Positions 32,813 through 45,699 of a stretch of DNA of 64,000 bases are shown here, in pieces. The position numbers were made by a program, and so were the translations under genes. This DNA is from Nocardiopsis sp. ATB16-24 (lineage in GTDB: Bacteria; Actinomycetota; Actinomycetes; Streptosporangiales; Streptosporangiaceae). The stretch lies in contig NZ_JASCXJ010000021.1 in assembly GCF_030271535.1 (NCBI RefSeq), positions 35,274 through 99,273 on the forward strand, read 5' to 3'. Positions within the stretch are counted from its first letter, which is position 1; each line of letters opens with the position of its first letter. A model generated the notes under the pieces. The model had not been told where the DNA came from and did not search any database. It saw only the letters and a program-made list of their open reading frames with translations.

Positions 32813-34369
32813 GTGAGTACCAACCTTGGGCACGTCGCAGGCGTGAGCGAACCCTACGTGACCCTGCCGTCCGTGCCGTACCTGGCCCCACCGGGGTCGG
32901 CCACCGCCGGCAGTCTGTACATCGACGGGCGGTGGAGGGAGGCCCGGAACGGTCGGGTGCGGGAGATCCTGAACCCGGCCGACGGCTCCGTCCTGACCAT
33001 CGTCAGCGAGGGTGGAAGAGCGGACACCGAGGACGCCATCGCCGCCGCCAGGCGGGCCTTCGACTCCGGAGAGTGGCGCCGGGTCTCCGAGGACGAGCGC
33101 GGACGACTCCTCGATCGCATCGCCGACCTCCTCCAACGCGACCGCGAGGAGATCGCGGTCATGGAGTCCCTCGACACCGGCAAGACCATCGAAGAGGGCA
33201 GGATCGACGTCGACGACGTCACCGACGTCTTCCGCTACTACGCGGGCCTGGCGGGGAAGGACGCGGGGCGCCTGGTGTCCGCGCCCGAGGGCGTGCACAG
33301 CAAGGTGGTCTACGAGCCCGTGGGCGTCTGCGGCATGATCACGCCCTGGAACTACCCCTTGCTCCAGCTCTCCTGGAAGATGGCCCCCGCCCTCGCGGCG
33401 GGCAACACCATGGTGGTCAAACCCAGCGAGATCACCCCGGTCACCACCGCCAAACTGGTCGAGCTCACCACGGAGGCGGGCGTCCCGGCGGGCGTGGTCA
33501 ACCTGGTGACGGGCAGCGGACCCGACGCGGGCGCGCCGCTGTCCGAGCACCCCGACGTGGACCTGATCTCCTTCACCGGCGGCCTGGCCACCGGACGGAG
33601 GATCATGGCGGCGGCCTCCGAGACGGTCAAGAAGATCGCCCTGGAGCTCGGCGGCAAGAACCCCAACATCATCTTCCCGGACGTGGACCTGGACACCGCG
33701 GTGGACTACGCGCTCGCCGCCGCCTTCTTCCACTCCGGCCAGGTGTGCTCGGCCGGTGCCCGCCTGATCGTGCACAACGACATCCACGACGCCTTCACCA
33801 CCGAGCTCGCCCGCCGCGCCGAGGCCATCCGCGTGGGCCGTGGCCAGGACCAGGACGTGCGCTGCGGACCGCTGGTGTCCGCCGAGCACCGGGCCAAGGT
33901 CGAGGCCGCCGTCGCGCGGGGGGTGGAGGAGGGCGCCCGGATCATCGCCGGGGGAAGACGGCCCGACGACCCGGACCTGGCACAGGGCTACTTCTACAGG
34001 CCCACCGTGTTCGTCGACTGCGAGCGCTCCATGGACATCGTCCAGGACGAGGTGTTCGGACCCGTGGTGACGGTGGAGCGCTTCGAGACCGAGCGGCAGG
34101 CCATCGAGCTGGGCAACGACACCGACTACGGACTCTCCGGCGGTGTGTGGACCAACGACACGGCCCGGGGCGAGCGGGTGGCCGCGGCATTGCGCCACGG
34201 CACGATCTGGATCAACGACTTCGGCCCCTACTTCCCGGGTGCCGAGTGGGGCGGTTACGGACGCAGCGGCATCGGCCGCGAGCTGGGACCCGCCGGCCTG
34301 GACGAGTACCGCGAGGCCAAGCACGTCTACCGCAACCTGGCCCCCGAACCACAGCGCTGGTTCGGCTGA
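32813..34369 (+). CDS. betB: Betaine-aldehyde dehydrogenase type ALDH
   Basis: A 518-residue NAD(P)-dependent aldehyde dehydrogenase. The NAD-binding PWNYPLLQLSWK and FTGGLATG, the catalytic Glu in LELGGKNPNI and the catalytic Cys in HSGQVCSAGARL are all present. Downstream choline oxidase and betaine-uptake genes make betaine aldehyde the likely substrate: betaine aldehyde to glycine betaine, an osmoprotectant. GTG 32813 has GGAG 7 bases upstream; a later GTG at 32843 is possible. It starts a five-gene operon for betaine synthesis and uptake. Confidence 0.9.
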   Translation: MSTNLGHVAGVSEPYVTLPSVPYLAPPGSATAGSLYIDGRWREARNGRVREILNPADGSVLTIVSEGGRADTEDAIAAARRAFDSGEWRRVSEDERGRLLDRIADLLQRDREEIAVMESLDTGKTIEEGRIDVDDVTDVFRYYAGLAGKDAGRLVSAPEGVHSKVVYEPVGVCGMITPWNYPLLQLSWKMAPALAAGNTMVVKPSEITPVTTAKLVELTTEAGVPAGVVNLVTGSGPDAGAPLSEHPDVDLISFTGGLATGRRIMAAASETVKKIALELGGKNPNIIFPDVDLDTAVDYALAAAFFHSGQVCSAGARLIVHNDIHDAFTTELARRAEAIRVGRGQDQDVRCGPLVSAEHRAKVEAAVARGVEEGARIIAGGRRPDDPDLAQGYFYRPTVFVDCERSMDIVQDEVFGPVVTVERFETERQAIELGNDTDYGLSGGVWTNDTARGERVAAALRHGTIWINDFGPYFPGAEWGGYGRSGIGRELGPAGLDEYREAKHVYRNLAPEPQRWFG

Positions 34370-34527
34370 CGACACCGCCCCGGGCCCTCTCACGGTCCGG
34401 GGCGAGACCTCCCCGACGGGCGGGGGCCTTCTCCACGACACCGGGCGCCCCGGGCGGTGGCCCGAGGAGACCGTCGACACGGCCCCGCACCGGTATCCCC
34501 CCGTGATGGACGACGAGAGGAACAGCG

Positions 34528-36102
34528 ATGGCTCCCACCGAGACCGCCTATGACTACGTGATCGTCGGAGGCGGTACAGCCGGGTCGGTGATCGCCGACA
34601 GGCTCACCGAGGACCCCGACACCACCGTGTGCCTGATCGAGGGAGGTCCCGACGACCGCGACCTGGAGCACGTGCTGCGTCTGCGCGACTGGTTGAGCGT
34701 TCTGGAGGGCGAACTCGACTACGCCTACACCACCGTCGAACAGCCGCGTGGCAACTCCCACATCCTGCACTCCCGGGCCCGTGTACTCGGCGGTTGCTCC
34801 TCGCACAACACGCTGATCAGCTTCCGCCCCTTCGCCGAGGACCTCGACGACTGGGTCGCGGCGGGCGCCGAGGGCTGGGACAACGCCACCGTGCAGGGCT
34901 ACGCCGACCGGATCAAGTGCAACGTCGTCCCGGTCGCGGAGAAGGACCGCAACACGATGGTCAAGGACTGGGTGTCCTCGGCCTCCCAGGCGGCGAGGGT
35001 ACCGGTGGTGGAGGACTTCAACGCCCTGATCTCCCACGGCGGCGGCTTCTCCGAGGCAACGGGCTTCCTGTCCATCGCCTACGACCCCTACACCGGATAC
35101 CGCTCCTCGGCGTCGGTGGCCTACCTGCACCCGATCATGGACGTGCGCGAGAACCTCACCGTCCTGGTGGAGACCTGGGTCGACCAGGTGATCCTCGACG
35201 GCGACCGCGCCACCGGGGTCGCCGCCAGGGCCAAGGACGGTACGCGCGTCACGGTCAACGCGCGCCGGGAGGTGATCCTGGCCGCGGGCGCGGTGGACAC
35301 GCCCCGGCTGCTCATGCTCTCGGGGATCGGCGATGCCGAGGAGCTGCGCGAGGTGGGGATCGAGCCCCGCCACGACCTGCCCGGAGTGGGAGAGAACCTC
35401 CTCGACCATCCCGAGTCGATCATCATGTGGGAGACCACGAGGCCGGTCCCGACGAACACGGTGATGCATTCCGACGCGGCCCTGTTCGTCCGGCGTGACG
35501 ACGGCGACCCCCGCCCGGACCTGATGTTCCACATCTACCAGGTCTCCTTCGACACCAACACGAGGCGCCTGGGCTACGAATCCCCGCCCGACGGACACGC
35601 GGTGTGCATGACACCGAACGTCCCCCGCGCACGCTCACGCGGCAGGCTCTACCTCACCAGCAGCGACCCGCGGGTCGAACCGGCCCTGGACTTCCGGTAC
35701 TTCACCGACCCGGACGGCTATGACGAGAAGACCATCGTGGACGGTCTGAAGATCGCCCGGCGGGTCGCCGCCACCGAACCCTTCGCGTCGTGGATCAAGC
35801 GCGAGGTCGCCCCCGGCCCCGAAGTCCAAAGCGACGAGGAGCTGTCGGAGTACGGACGCAGGGCCGCCCACACCGTCTACCACCCGGCGGGGACCTGCCG
35901 CATGGGCGCCGTCGACGACGACACCGCGGTCGTCGACCCCCGGTTGCGTGTACGGGGCCTGCGGGGTCTGCGCGTGGCCGACGCGTCGGTGTTCCCGACC
36001 CTGCCCACCCCCAACCCCATGATCATGGTCCTGGCCCTCGGAGAGCGCGCCGCGGACCTCATCCGCGAGGACGCCCTGAACGAGAGGGAAGAGGTCCGAT
36101 GA
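34528..36102 (+). CDS. GMC oxidoreductase, choline oxidase-like
   Basis: A 524-residue flavoprotein. The FAD-binding [16 protein letters not shown] is at residues 8-23. [10 protein letters not shown] contains the His that is covalently bound to FAD in Arthrobacter choline oxidase. The C-terminal [12 protein letters not shown] holds the catalytic His and PTPNPM the active-site Asn. Overall it fits choline oxidase (O2-using, choline to betaine via the aldehyde) better than E. coli BetA; the exact electron acceptor is not proven. It lies 158 bases after betB and overlaps the ATPase gene by 4 bases (ATGA). Confidence 0.85.
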   Translation: MAPTETAYDYVIVGGGTAGSVIADRLTEDPDTTVCLIEGGPDDRDLEHVLRLRDWLSVLEGELDYAYTTVEQPRGNSHILHSRARVLGGCSSHNTLISFRPFAEDLDDWVAAGAEGWDNATVQGYADRIKCNVVPVAEKDRNTMVKDWVSSASQAARVPVVEDFNALISHGGGFSEATGFLSIAYDPYTGYRSSASVAYLHPIMDVRENLTVLVETWVDQVILDGDRATGVAARAKDGTRVTVNARREVILAAGAVDTPRLLMLSGIGDAEELREVGIEPRHDLPGVGENLLDHPESIIMWETTRPVPTNTVMHSDAALFVRRDDGDPRPDLMFHIYQVSFDTNTRRLGYESPPDGHAVCMTPNVPRARSRGRLYLTSSDPRVEPALDFRYFTDPDGYDEKTIVDGLKIARRVAATEPFASWIKREVAPGPEVQSDEELSEYGRRAAHTVYHPAGTCRMGAVDDDTAVVDPRLRVRGLRGLRVADASVFPTLPTPNPMIMVLALGERAADLIREDALNEREEVR

Positions 36103-37268
36103 GCACACCGCTGAGCGGAACGGTCGATCCGAGCGGGAGCGCCACCGACGTCATGTTCTCCGTGCGCGGCCTGTGGAAGATCTTCGGCCGTGACTCCGAC
36201 AAGGTCATCGGTACGGAGTTGGAGAAGGCGGACCGGGACCGGGTGCGGGAGGAGACGGGATGCACCGTGGCGGTGCGCGACGTGTCCTTCGACGTGCGCC
36301 CCGGTGAGGTCTTCGTGGTCATGGGCCTGTCCGGCTCCGGCAAGTCCACGCTGATCCGGTGCCTGACCCGTCTGGTCGAGCCGACCGCCGGGCGCGTCCT
36401 GCTCGACGGAGAGGACATCGGCGAGGCCACACCGCAGCGGCTGCGCGAGCTGCGTCGCCACAAGATGGCCATGGTCTTCCAGCACTTCGGTCTGCTGCCC
36501 AACCGGAAGATCATCGACAACGTGGCCTACGGGCTGGAGGTACGAGGGACGCCTCGACCCGAGCGCTACGAACGGGCGCGCGAGATGATCGAGATGGTGG
36601 GTCTGGGAGGGTACGAGGACTCCCGACCCGGCGAACTGTCCGGTGGTATGCAGCAGCGTGTCGGCCTGGCCCGCGCACTCGCCGTGGACCCGCAGGTGCT
36701 GCTGTTCGACGAGCCGTTCAGCGCACTGGATCCACTGATCCGCCGCGAGATGCAGAACGAGGTGATCCGTCTACAGCACGAGCTGGACAAGACCTCGGTG
36801 TTCATCACCCACGACCTCCAGGAGGCACTGAGGCTGGGCGACCGTATCGCCATCATGCGCGACGGCGAACTCGTACAGGTCGGTACGCCGGAGGAGGTGG
36901 TGGGGCGGCCGGCCGACGCCTACGTCGCCGACTTCACCGCCGACGTGGCCCGCACCACCGTGCTCACCGCCCGATGGCTGGTACGCGACGCGCGCCCGGG
37001 CGAACGCACGGACGGACCGATCACCGAGCCCGGCACCGTACTGGCGCAGGTCCTGCCGATGCTCGCGGCGAGCACCGCCCCCGTACGCGTGATGGAGGGT
37101 GACACCCTCCTGGGGTACGTGGGGCGCGACGACGTCCTGCGCGCCATCGCGGAGGACCAACTGGAGAGCCCGGCCACCGCCGCCGCCATCGAGGAGGAGG
37201 CGGTCGAGGAACTGGCCGAGGGGACCGGCGGACAGGGCGGTCCCTCCCTCGCGGGAGGCGGTGGGTGA
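36099..37268 (+). CDS. proV: Glycine betaine/proline ABC transporter ATPase
   Basis: A 389-residue ATPase of the ProV/OpuAA type. The N-terminal VRGLWKIFG region precedes Walker [10 protein letters not shown], signature LSGGMQQR, Walker [14 protein letters not shown], and the H-loop FITHDLQEA. The C-terminal part (about 300-365) contains one CBS-like unit, [20 protein letters not shown], that senses ionic strength in relatives. It has an acidic Glu-rich tail. The start overlaps the choline oxidase stop. The substrate (betaine or choline) is inferred from the operon. Confidence 0.92.
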   Translation: MSTPLSGTVDPSGSATDVMFSVRGLWKIFGRDSDKVIGTELEKADRDRVREETGCTVAVRDVSFDVRPGEVFVVMGLSGSGKSTLIRCLTRLVEPTAGRVLLDGEDIGEATPQRLRELRRHKMAMVFQHFGLLPNRKIIDNVAYGLEVRGTPRPERYERAREMIEMVGLGGYEDSRPGELSGGMQQRVGLARALAVDPQVLLFDEPFSALDPLIRREMQNEVIRLQHELDKTSVFITHDLQEALRLGDRIAIMRDGELVQVGTPEEVVGRPADAYVADFTADVARTTVLTARWLVRDARPGERTDGPITEPGTVLAQVLPMLAASTAPVRVMEGDTLLGYVGRDDVLRAIAEDQLESPATAAAIEEEAVEELAEGTGGQGGPSLAGGGG

Positions 37269-37269
37269 C

Positions 37270-39237
37270 ATGACCGCGATGACCCAGCCCGCCACCGCTC
37301 CGGCGCCGAACAGGGGGGAGCCGGGCGGTGTCGGGGGCGGTGGGAGCCTGCTGCGCAACACGTGGGTCCAAGCGTCGCTGGTGATCGTGGTCCTCGTGGC
37401 CGGCTACTGGGCGAGCCGCGCCCTGGGCCATCCCGCCTGGGCGGGCGGGTTCCCGACCGCCGTCGGCGACCGGTTCATGAGCCTGCTCGACGAGATCTAC
37501 GCGTGGATCGTCGTCAACCGCAACAACAGCCCGCTGTTCCTGTACTTCTTCAACTACATCTCGGTGGGACTGGGCTCGGCGGTCGTGCTGATCAACCGGT
37601 TCCTCGACTTCCTCACCTGGCCCGGCGTGACCCTCATCGGCGTGATCCTCGCCTGGCGGGCCGCCGGATGGCGGGTGGCGCTGTTGGTGCTCGTCACCTT
37701 CGGTGTCTTCGCGCTGAGCGGTCTGTGGAACGAGTCCATGACCACGCTGGCGCTGGTCTTCGCGTCGGTGGCCATCGCGCTGCTGTTCGGCATCCCGCTG
37801 GGCATCCTGGCCGGACGCAGCGAGCGCTTCTACCGGGGGGTGCGCCCGGTGCTGGACTTCATGCAGATCATGCCGGCCTTCGCCTACCTGCTGCCGTTCG
37901 TGCTGTTGTTCGGTATCGGCAACCCGGCCGCGGCCATCGTGACGGCCGTGTACGCGTTCCCGCCCGCCGTGCGCATCACCGCACTGGCCATCCGGCAGGT
38001 GCCCAAGGGCGCGCTGGAGGCCACGGCCTCGCTGGGCTCCACACCGTGGCAGATCCTCACCAAGGTGCAGTTGCCACTGGCCAAGCGCACCATCCTGCTC
38101 GGTGTCAACCAGACCATCATGCTCGCGGTGTCCATGGTCGTGATCGCCTCGGTCATCGGTGCCGGCGGCCTGGGCGACGCGATCTATCAGGCACTGTCCA
38201 AGGTCAACGTCGGCGAGGCGTTCCAGGCGGGTCTGGCGATCGTCATGCTGGCGATCGCGATGGACCGTGTGACCGGAGCCGTGGGCAAGGGGGGCCGCGA
38301 GTCGCGTGTTCCCGAGAACCGACGGCTGCCGCTACGGGGCGCCCTGCTCGCCCTGGTGGTGGCGGTGGTCGCGGTGGCCCGCATGTTGGGCGTGGGGGGA
38401 TGGCCGCGTGACCTGGCGGTCGACATCAGCGATCCCGTGAACGCCCTGTACGACGCGATCCAGGACACGATCGGTCCGGCCACCGCGGCCCTGGCCACAT
38501 GGCTGCTGGAGAACGTGCTCGGTCCGCTCGCGGACCTGTTGATGAACTCCCCTTGGTGGCTGGTGGTGCTCGCCGGCGCGGCGCTGGGATGGATCTTCGC
38601 CGGAGCGCGTGCGGCGGTCGTCTCCGGCGCCTCCCTGGTCGGAGTGGGCCTGCTGGGAGTGTGGAACGACGCGATGGACACGCTGTCACAGGTGCTCGTC
38701 GCCTCCGTGATCACCATCGCGCTGGGTGTGCTGATCGGTGTGCTGATGTCGCGCAACGATGTGCTCGCGGCCGTCCTCAGACCGATCCTGGACGCCATGC
38801 AGACCCTGCCGCCCTTCGTGTACCTGATCCCGGCGGTGGCGCTGTTCACCATCGGCCGGGTTCCGGCCCTGGTCGCGGCGGTGGTCTTCGCCCTGCCACC
38901 GGTGATCCGGCTGGTCGACGACGGTATCCGAGGCGTCCCCGCCCCGACGCTGGAGGCGGCGCGCTCCCAGGGCTCCACACGCCGGCAGTTGCTCACCAAG
39001 GTGGAGCTGCCGTTGGCGCGCGGCTCGCTGCTCCTGGCCGTCAACCAGGGGATCATCCTGGTGCTGTCCATGGTGGTCATCGGAGCACTGGTCGGGGCCG
39101 GAGCGTTGGGCAACGACGTGGTGGTCGGCCTGGCACAGAACCAGCTCGGCCTCGGACTGGCCTCGGGACTGGCGATCGTGTGCCTGGGCCTGTTCCTGGA
39201 CCGTGTGACGCAGGGAAGGAGGCCGTCCCGTGCCTAG
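37270..39237 (+). CDS. proW: Fused two-domain betaine/proline-type ABC permease
   Basis: A 655-residue permease made of two BPD permease domains in tandem. The first (about 95-345) ends near LGDAIYQALSKVNVGEAFQAGL, the second (about 440-645) near LGNDVVVGLAQNQLGLGLASGL; both contain the EAA-like coupling loop (GALEATASLGSTPWQ; APTLEAARSQGSTRRQ). Usual ProW has one domain and works as a homodimer. Fused forms occur in some actinomycetes. It follows proV after one base and overlaps proX by 8 bases. Confidence 0.88.
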   Translation: MTAMTQPATAPAPNRGEPGGVGGGGSLLRNTWVQASLVIVVLVAGYWASRALGHPAWAGGFPTAVGDRFMSLLDEIYAWIVVNRNNSPLFLYFFNYISVGLGSAVVLINRFLDFLTWPGVTLIGVILAWRAAGWRVALLVLVTFGVFALSGLWNESMTTLALVFASVAIALLFGIPLGILAGRSERFYRGVRPVLDFMQIMPAFAYLLPFVLLFGIGNPAAAIVTAVYAFPPAVRITALAIRQVPKGALEATASLGSTPWQILTKVQLPLAKRTILLGVNQTIMLAVSMVVIASVIGAGGLGDAIYQALSKVNVGEAFQAGLAIVMLAIAMDRVTGAVGKGGRESRVPENRRLPLRGALLALVVAVVAVARMLGVGGWPRDLAVDISDPVNALYDAIQDTIGPATAALATWLLENVLGPLADLLMNSPWWLVVLAGAALGWIFAGARAAVVSGASLVGVGLLGVWNDAMDTLSQVLVASVITIALGVLIGVLMSRNDVLAAVLRPILDAMQTLPPFVYLIPAVALFTIGRVPALVAAVVFALPPVIRLVDDGIRGVPAPTLEAARSQGSTRRQLLTKVELPLARGSLLLAVNQGIILVLSMVVIGALVGAGALGNDVVVGLAQNQLGLGLASGLAIVCLGLFLDRVTQGRRPSRA

Positions 39238-40195
39238 GAGGAAGGATTTCCTGCTCAGGGCCCTGATGGTGGGACTGGCCATGGTCATGGTGAGCTCGTG
39301 CGCGGTGCGCACCGACCAGATCGCGCGCGACCCCGACACCGTCCGGATGGCCGTCAACGGCTGGGTGGGCTACGAGGCCAGCGCCGCGGTACTGACCTAC
39401 CTCCTCCGGGAGGAGATGGGCTACCAGGTCCAGCTGATCCGCACCGACGAACAGCCCTCATGGCAGGCGTTGGACCAGGGGGTGCTCGACGTGATCATCG
39501 AGAACTGGGGTCATGAGGACCTGATGGAGATCTACGGCCCCGAGGGCAACGGGACCGTGGTCGACGGCGGCCCGACCGGCAACGAGGGGGTGATCGGCTG
39601 GTACGTGCCCGCCTACGTGGCCGAGGAGTACCCCGAGATCACCTCTGTGGACGGGCTGCGGGAGCACACCGACCTCTTCCGGACCGCCGAGACCGGCGAG
39701 CAGGGGGAGTTCCTGGGTGGTTCGCCGGGGTTCGCCACGCAGGACCAGGGGATGATCAACGCCTTCGACCTGGATCTACAGCTCGTCTTCGCGGGTTCGG
39801 AGGCCGCGCAGATCACCGAGGTCCGGCGGCGGTACGCCGAGGAGGAGCCCGTGCTCTTCTACTTCAACGAGCCGCACTGGCTCCAACAGGAGCTGGACCT
39901 GGTCAGGGTCGACTTCCCCGACCACGAACCGGGGTGCGCCGACGACCCGAACCACATCCCCTGCGACTACCCGCCCTACGAGCTGAACAAGATCTTCCGG
40001 ACCGGGTTCGTGGAGGAGGACAGCCCCGCCTATCGGTTCCTGGCCGCGTGGACGTGGACCAACGAGGACCAGAACCAGGTGGCCAAGATGATCGCCGACG
40101 AGGGGATGGACCCGGACGACGCCGCGGAGGTGTGGGTGCGGGAGAACCCGGACGAGTGGAGGGAGTGGATTCCCGAGGGCGCCATGGAGCGTTGA
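39230..40195 (+). CDS. proX: Glycine betaine-binding lipoprotein of the ABC transporter
   Basis: A 321-residue OpuAC-type substrate-binding protein. The signal peptide ends in the lipobox VSSC, with Cys at about residue 24, so it is anchored outside the membrane. The binding fold is visible in VNGWVGYEASAAVLTYLL, IIENWGHEDLME, and GSPGFATQDQGMINAF. Several Trp residues that could form the aromatic box for the trimethylammonium group occur. The GTG start at 39230 lies inside the permease 3' end, with a purine-rich site (GGAAGGAGG) just upstream. Confidence 0.9.
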   Translation: MPRRKDFLLRALMVGLAMVMVSSCAVRTDQIARDPDTVRMAVNGWVGYEASAAVLTYLLREEMGYQVQLIRTDEQPSWQALDQGVLDVIIENWGHEDLMEIYGPEGNGTVVDGGPTGNEGVIGWYVPAYVAEEYPEITSVDGLREHTDLFRTAETGEQGEFLGGSPGFATQDQGMINAFDLDLQLVFAGSEAAQITEVRRRYAEEEPVLFYFNEPHWLQQELDLVRVDFPDHEPGCADDPNHIPCDYPPYELNKIFRTGFVEEDSPAYRFLAAWTWTNEDQNQVAKMIADEGMDPDDAAEVWVRENPDEWREWIPEGAMER

Positions 40196-40235
40196 CACTC
40201 CAGAGTGGAGGTGTCCGCTCGCTCCGGAGCGGTTC
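40194..40235 (+). terminator. Hairpins after the betaine operon
   Basis: GACACTCC pairs with GGAGGTGTC with one bulge around AGAGT, followed by a second stem CCGCTC/GAGCGG. They lie immediately after the proX stop. Confidence 0.4.
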
Positions 40236-40387
40236 CGCTGACCCGTCCGTCCTCGCGGTACCGAGGGGACGGATCGTGACCGTCCTCGTGTCCTGTCTCA
40301 GGACTCCGGTGGACCTCCCTTGTCCGCTCGACCGGGAAAGGTGAGAATCCTTCGTGTATCTCGCCTGCCCCCACAGAGCGGAGCGCC

Positions 40388-42298
40388 ATGCACCAGGGGC
40401 GTCTGGTCACCACGCTCGGAACGGTCCTGCTCCTGGACGTGCTCCGGGCCTTCCTGCCCTCCCTGATCACCCTCTTCGGCCAGGCCGGCTCCACCGGTCC
40501 CGCACTGATGGGCGCCTTCGCCCTCGTCTGGTTCCTGGTACCGCTCCCGTTGGTGTTCCTGGTCCGCCGGCCCCTGGCAGCGTCCCTGGTCGCGGCCGCC
40601 CTGCTTGCGGTCGGTCGGGTGGCGCTCCAGGCCACCGAGGGCGGCGGGCCCCAGCTGTACCTGTCCTCGATCCTGGTGGGAGCGGGCGCCGTATGGCTGG
40701 TGTGCACCGTGATGACCACGGCCACCGACGGCCGGATGAGCGCGCACGGGGTGATGACCGGGATGGTCGCCGGTGTGGCCGTCTTCGCTGTGCTGCACAC
40801 GGCCCTGGGCACGGTCGACCTCCTCTGGCGGGACGGCGCGTTCGCCTGGGTCGGCGCCGCGGTGCCCGCCTTGCTCCTCCCCCTCCTGGTGGCCCGGATC
40901 CGACGGGCCCCGGCGGCGTCCCCGAGACCGGTCCGTCCCCTCGCCTGGCTCGCCGTGGGGCCGCTGTTCTTCCTGTCCGGCCTCTACACCGCCAACCCGG
41001 CGGTGGCCGAGACCATCGGCGGGTCGCACCTGGCGGCCTCGGCCCTCGCCGCGGTCGCGGTGCTGTCCGTCGCCGTCGCCGCCCATCCCGCACGGCTCAC
41101 CCGCCATCCCCTCCCGCCGTTGACGGTGCTGCTCGTCGCCCTGGTCACCCTGGGGTTCACCGAACTCCTGCCCGGCGACGTCCCGGGGGTGCCGCCCACC
41201 TGGACCCTGGCGGCGTTACCGCTGGGACAACTCGCGCTGGCGGCCTGCGTCGGGTGGGCCGCCACGCACACCGTCGTCACGGCCTCCACTCGCAGGACCG
41301 GTGCCCTCGCCACGTGGGGCCTCGTGAGCTTCGTCGGGATGCTCTTCGCCTTCTACGCCGCCTACGACCTGCACGTCTCCAACACCTACGTACCGTTCGC
41401 GGCGTTGCTCCTGCTCGCCGTCGCGGTCCTTCCCCGGCCGGGTTCCTCCGCCCCGCCGGTCCCCCGACACGTCCTTCCGGTGACGGTGGCGGCGACCGCT
41501 CTCACCCTGGTCGTCACGGCCCTCCTCCCGCTGCCGCGTCCGGTCGTCCCCACCCCCGCGCCCAGTGCCGACGTTCTGCGGGTGGTCGCCTACAACGTGC
41601 GCATGGGGTTCGGCATGGACGGCCGCCTGTCCATCGCCGAACAGGCCGAGGTCCTGCGCGGACTCGACGCCGAGGTCATCGCCCTGAGCGAGGTGGACCG
41701 CGGCTGGGCGCTCAACGGGAGCCACGACGGGCTCTCCATGCTCGCCGGACACCTGGGGATGACCGCGTACTGGGGTCCCGCCGACGGTCCGTTCTGGGGC
41801 GACGCCCTGCTCACCGACCTGCCCGTCAGCCGGGTGCGCGGCCACGCCCTCCCCGACAGCGGACCCACGGGAGCCCAGGCGCTGGAGGTCACCCTCGACT
41901 GGTCGGGAACCGAGGTCACCGTGTTCTCCACCCACCTACAGCCCCGGGGCCACGACGCGAACGACCCCAGCGCCCGGGCCCAGTGGGACGCGCTGATGGA
42001 GGTCGTCGAGGCCGCCCACGAACGCGGAGGCCCCGTGGTGGTCGCCGGAGACCTCAACCTCGAACCCGAGGAGCTTCCCCGAGGGGAGCTCCTCCACGAC
42101 GCCTTCGCCGACGTCCGGCCGTTTCCCACCATGGTCGCCGCGACCCGGTCCGACCAGCAGATCGACCACATCCTGACGACCGGGGAACTGACCGCGAGCG
42201 ACCCCGCCAACCCGGACGTGCCGTACTCCGACCACCGTCCCGTCGCGGTCACCCTCACGCTCTCCGGTCCACCGGTTCAGCGCCCTCGGCGCTCGTAG
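40388..42298 (+). CDS. Membrane protein with C-terminal endonuclease/exonuclease/phosphatase domain
   Basis: A 636-residue protein. Residues 1-380 carry about ten membrane helices. Residues 395-625 form an EEP (DNase I-like) domain: VVAYNVRMGFG, the metal-binding Glu in ALSEVDRGW, FSTHLQP, AGDLNLEP, and the final catalytic SDHRPV. The domain is probably extracytoplasmic and may cleave phosphodiesters of nucleic acids, sphingolipids or inositol phosphates. No partner genes. The 3' end overlaps the convergent small gene by 22 bases. Confidence 0.85.
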   Translation: MHQGRLVTTLGTVLLLDVLRAFLPSLITLFGQAGSTGPALMGAFALVWFLVPLPLVFLVRRPLAASLVAAALLAVGRVALQATEGGGPQLYLSSILVGAGAVWLVCTVMTTATDGRMSAHGVMTGMVAGVAVFAVLHTALGTVDLLWRDGAFAWVGAAVPALLLPLLVARIRRAPAASPRPVRPLAWLAVGPLFFLSGLYTANPAVAETIGGSHLAASALAAVAVLSVAVAAHPARLTRHPLPPLTVLLVALVTLGFTELLPGDVPGVPPTWTLAALPLGQLALAACVGWAATHTVVTASTRRTGALATWGLVSFVGMLFAFYAAYDLHVSNTYVPFAALLLLAVAVLPRPGSSAPPVPRHVLPVTVAATALTLVVTALLPLPRPVVPTPAPSADVLRVVAYNVRMGFGMDGRLSIAEQAEVLRGLDAEVIALSEVDRGWALNGSHDGLSMLAGHLGMTAYWGPADGPFWGDALLTDLPVSRVRGHALPDSGPTGAQALEVTLDWSGTEVTVFSTHLQPRGHDANDPSARAQWDALMEVVEAAHERGGPVVVAGDLNLEPEELPRGELLHDAFADVRPFPTMVAATRSDQQIDHILTTGELTASDPANPDVPYSDHRPVAVTLTLSGPPVQRPRRS

Positions 42299-42516
42299 CG
42301 CAGACGCCGGCTCACCCAGTAGACGTTGACGCAGGCGGCGATGAAACCGGCGCCCAGTGCCACCGTCAACCAGGTCTGGTCGGTCAACAGGTAGGCGCAG
42401 ACGGCGCCGACCAGAAGCACCAAGGCGCCGAACACCGCGAGCACCATCCGGAACCCCAGAGCACTCGCAGGCCGTTCATGGCTGCCCAAAGGTCCCTTCA
42501 ACCTGCCGCGTCGCAT
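42277..42516 (-). CDS. Small two-helix membrane protein
   Basis: A 79-residue protein with two membrane helices (FRMVLAVFGALVLLVGAVCAY-type segment and LTVALGAGFIAACVNVYWV) and basic ends. ATG 42516 has GGGAG 9 bases upstream. The domain is unknown; similar proteins are scattered in actinomycetes. It overlaps, tail to tail, the EEP-domain gene. Confidence 0.65.
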   Translation of the reverse strand: MRRGRLKGPLGSHERPASALGFRMVLAVFGALVLLVGAVCAYLLTDQTWLTVALGAGFIAACVNVYWVSRRLRYERRGR

Positions 42517-42740
42517 GATGTCCGCTCCCTTCGTGCCGTGCGTCCCCCGTTCCACCGGTACTCCGCGTCCGTACCGCCACGGGGCCCACCTCCATCCTCT
42601 ACCCACCTGCCACCGACGAACCGGGAACGGTGGTGGGGGTCGACACACGGTCGACCCCGCGCGAGGGTGCGCTCGACGTGGAGGGGGAGCGACGGACGTG
42701 CCGCCCGAGCCGGACGGCACGCACACCCGGGGAGAACGGC

Positions 42741-42770
42741 GGTGGGGGCGCCCCGGGAGGCGCCCCCACC
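42741..42770. terminator. Terminator hairpin of purL
   Basis: GGTGGGGGCGCC (42741-42752) pairs perfectly with 42759-42770 around CCGGGA, 15 bases after the purL stop (minus strand). Confidence 0.65.
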
Positions 42771-42784
42771 ATGGTGATGCCCGA

Positions 42785-45079
<2,295 letters not shown>

Positions 45080-45150
45080 GCGTGGTTCCGTTCGGGATGT
45101 GCGGATGTGGCCGAGCCGTGGCGTCCGCCGACCGGCGCGGAAGGTCGTGC

Positions 45151-45672
45151 TCAGGAGGTGGCGTCCCCGCCCGCTTCGCCGAGCATCAGCATGGCGGGGG
45201 ACTCGGGGTCGTCGTGCGAGGAGGTGTCGGCCACCATGTAGTCACCGTTGCTGAGGAAGGACTGTCCGGCGGGGGCGCCCTGGGGACGCTGTTCCTCCCA
45301 GCCCCGCTCGGCGAGGTGCTCGACCACCGTCTCGACGGACTCCCGGGAGTCCTCGGGCAGTTCGCCGTCGGCGGTCATGACCATCACCAGCCGGACGCAC
45401 TCGGTCCCCTCGCAGTACACGTCGGCCTCGGGGTCGGAGGCGTAGGACAGTCCGGCGGGGGCCTGCCCGAGCACCTCCACGTCGGGCGGCGCGTCCGGGG
45501 GCGGAGCGGCGCCCCGACCTCCGTCCCGCGGGTTCTGCTCCTGTGGCGGCGCGGCGATCGGTGCGGTTCCAATGGCGTTGAACAGGCCGACGGCCGCGGA
45601 CACCACCAGACCGACGATGGCCAGCCCGACGAGGACGAACATCGTCTTCTTGGAGCGCAACAACGCCATCAT
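45151..45672 (-). CDS. Membrane-anchored protein of unknown function inside the pur group
   Basis: A 173-residue protein with a short basic start, one N-terminal membrane helix ([21 protein letters not shown] in two parts), a Pro-rich linker, then an extracytoplasmic domain with two Cys ([11 protein letters not shown]) that may form a disulfide. I do not recognise the family. It sits between purQ and purL on the same strand, 27 bases after purQ and 71 before purL, so it is likely cotranscribed. A purine role is not implied by its sequence. Confidence 0.7.
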   Translation of the reverse strand: MMALLRSKKTMFVLVGLAIVGLVVSAAVGLFNAIGTAPIAAPPQEQNPRDGGRGAAPPPDAPPDVEVLGQAPAGLSYASDPEADVYCEGTECVRLVMVMTADGELPEDSRESVETVVEHLAERGWEEQRPQGAPAGQSFLSNGDYMVADTSSHDDPESPAMLMLGEAGGDATS

Positions 45673-45699
45673 CGGCCTACCCCCTGTTCGCTGTACGGC

